Assembly (NCBI GenBank): GCA_964502145.1
Contig: CAZCVI010000007.1
Span: 62,001-126,000, forward strand
Origin: CAZCVI01 sp964502145
GTDB lineage: Bacteria; Acidobacteriota; Aminicenantia; UBA2199
Direction: 5' to 3'
DNA length: 64,000 nucleotides
The notes under the pieces were generated by a model. That model was not told the origin of the DNA. It worked only from the letters and a program-made list of their open reading frames with translations, and did not search any database. Both the position numbers and the translations under genes were made by a program. This document shows positions 63,553 to 64,000 of this stretch, in pieces; the first letter of the stretch is position 1; every line of letters begins with the position of its first letter.

Positions 63553-63600
63553 CCCGGAGGTCCAGAGCCTTTTTTTTAAAAAGCGCCCTGGCCTCCGGGG
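63553..63600. terminator. bidirectional terminator between converging genes
   Basis: CCCGGAGG with a TCCAG extension (63553-63565) pairs with CTGG-CCTCCGGG (63588-63599), and the loop contains an uninterrupted T run and an A run (63570-63582). It lies between the aldolase stop and the stop of the minus-strand gene at 63611. Confidence 0.6.
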
Positions 63601-63610
63601 ACAACTAACT

Positions 63611-64000
63611 CTATTGACCCAATTCTATAGTAAATGCTTTTATTGGATGATATCCCTTGGCAATAACTGTACTGCCCTTAAATATACCCCATGAGGGCAC
63701 GCGGCCTAGTTCGTTGGTCATCTGATAAAGCTGCAAAGCACTGTTGGCCAACAGTAAATACACCACCCGTTGCGCATTATAGGGATTCGGCAATACCAAT
63801 ATTAACCCATCATCTGCCGCACCATAAGTCTTGCCCTGCCACTGGAAAACATTCTTGCCAGACTGTACTCCCAGTTTATCCAATAGCAGCGCCATAATCC
63901 GATTGTCTGCTGGTCCACCCAGAACAATCAGGTCATGATCTTTTAATGCGTCCAGATTCACCTCGCTGTCTTTTAAAACCGGTGGCAATATCTCTGTGAA
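63611..64000 (-). CDS. C-terminal part of an unidentified protein, cut by the window edge
   Basis: The frame is open to the right edge, so about 129 C-terminal residues are seen. They read as an alternating alpha/beta segment: DLIVLGGPADNRIMALLLDKLGV, then GKTYGAADDGLILVLPNPYNAQRVVYLLLANSALQLYQM, and end near FTIELGQ. The LGGP-x-DN and LPNPYN stretches resemble C-terminal regions found in some secreted esterases or peptidases, but I cannot name a family with confidence. It converges with the aldolase gene across the terminator. Confidence 0.55.
   Translation of the reverse strand, partial: FTEILPPVLKDSEVNLDALKDHDLIVLGGPADNRIMALLLDKLGVQSGKNVFQWQGKTYGAADDGLILVLPNPYNAQRVVYLLLANSALQLYQMTNELGRVPSWGIFKGSTVIAKGYHPIKAFTIELGQ

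Overview
This is a 64-kb window of protein-rich accessory DNA, about mid-40s percent GC by eye, with no rRNA, tRNA, CRISPR array or recognisable transposase. Signal peptides, membrane-anchored periplasmic-type domains and Shine-Dalgarno sites of the AGGAGG type point to a bacterium, probably Gram-negative. The dense mix of CHAT peptidases, STAND NTPases, TPR arrays, trypsin-like proteases and VWA/tubulin-like proteins is typical of large-genome, often filamentous or multicellular bacteria (cyanobacteria, Desulfobacterota, Modulibacteria/KSB3-like lineages). I cannot assign a phylum from the sequence alone.

Region 1 (1-27.7 kb, all minus strand) looks like one very long operon of at least nine genes. 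In transcription order it encodes: a 1709-aa VWA-like/membrane/Hsp70-like fusion; a membrane-anchored coiled-coil protein; a membrane-anchored CAP-domain protein; a large soluble helical protein; a secreted VWA protein with a C-terminal membrane anchor; a free tubulin-like protein; two VWA-membrane-tubulin-like fusions; and a truncated membrane VWA protein at the window edge. Genes overlap or lie within about 50 bp. I read it as an envelope-spanning machine that couples VWA (MIDAS) ligand-binding domains to tubulin-like and actin/Hsp70-like NTPase folds. No function is established.

Region 2 (27.8-52.4 kb) is a CHAT (caspase-like) peptidase island. It has three TPR-CHAT proteins, three CHAT-STAND NTPases (two with C-terminal TPRs), a trypsin-like protease in an operon with one CHAT-STAND gene, an AraC-type regulator, a RelE/ParE-type toxin-antitoxin pair, a membrane zinc metalloprotease, and two fossil CHAT N-termini. 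Two CHAT-STAND paralogs have each lost a different catalytic residue (His in one, Cys in the other).

Region 3 (52.4-60 kb) holds a small membrane protein, a tandem duplication of an AAA-ATPase/PD-(D/E)XK protein separated by a palindromic MITE-like element, a 21-bp tandem repeat, a second trypsin-like protein that has lost its catalytic His, a decayed third protease copy, and two small beta-rich paralogous proteins. Region 4 (60-64 kb) looks more ordinary: a hybrid histidine kinase, an HpcH/HpaI aldolase, a terminator, and a truncated gene.

Two promoter families tie the regions together. Family 1 is a 21-bp-spaced direct repeat of GGACTATTTTTAT exactly 37 bp ahead of a -10 box. It precedes the 27-kb operon, the AraC-type gene itself and the first small beta-protein gene, so I predict these form one regulon controlled by the AraC-type protein. 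Family 2 is TGCACAA-N9-TTTACA-N17-(TGG)TATAAA. It occurs six times, in front of four CHAT genes, at a site upstream of the toxin-antitoxin pair, and at a fossil CHAT start now feeding the metalloprotease pair.
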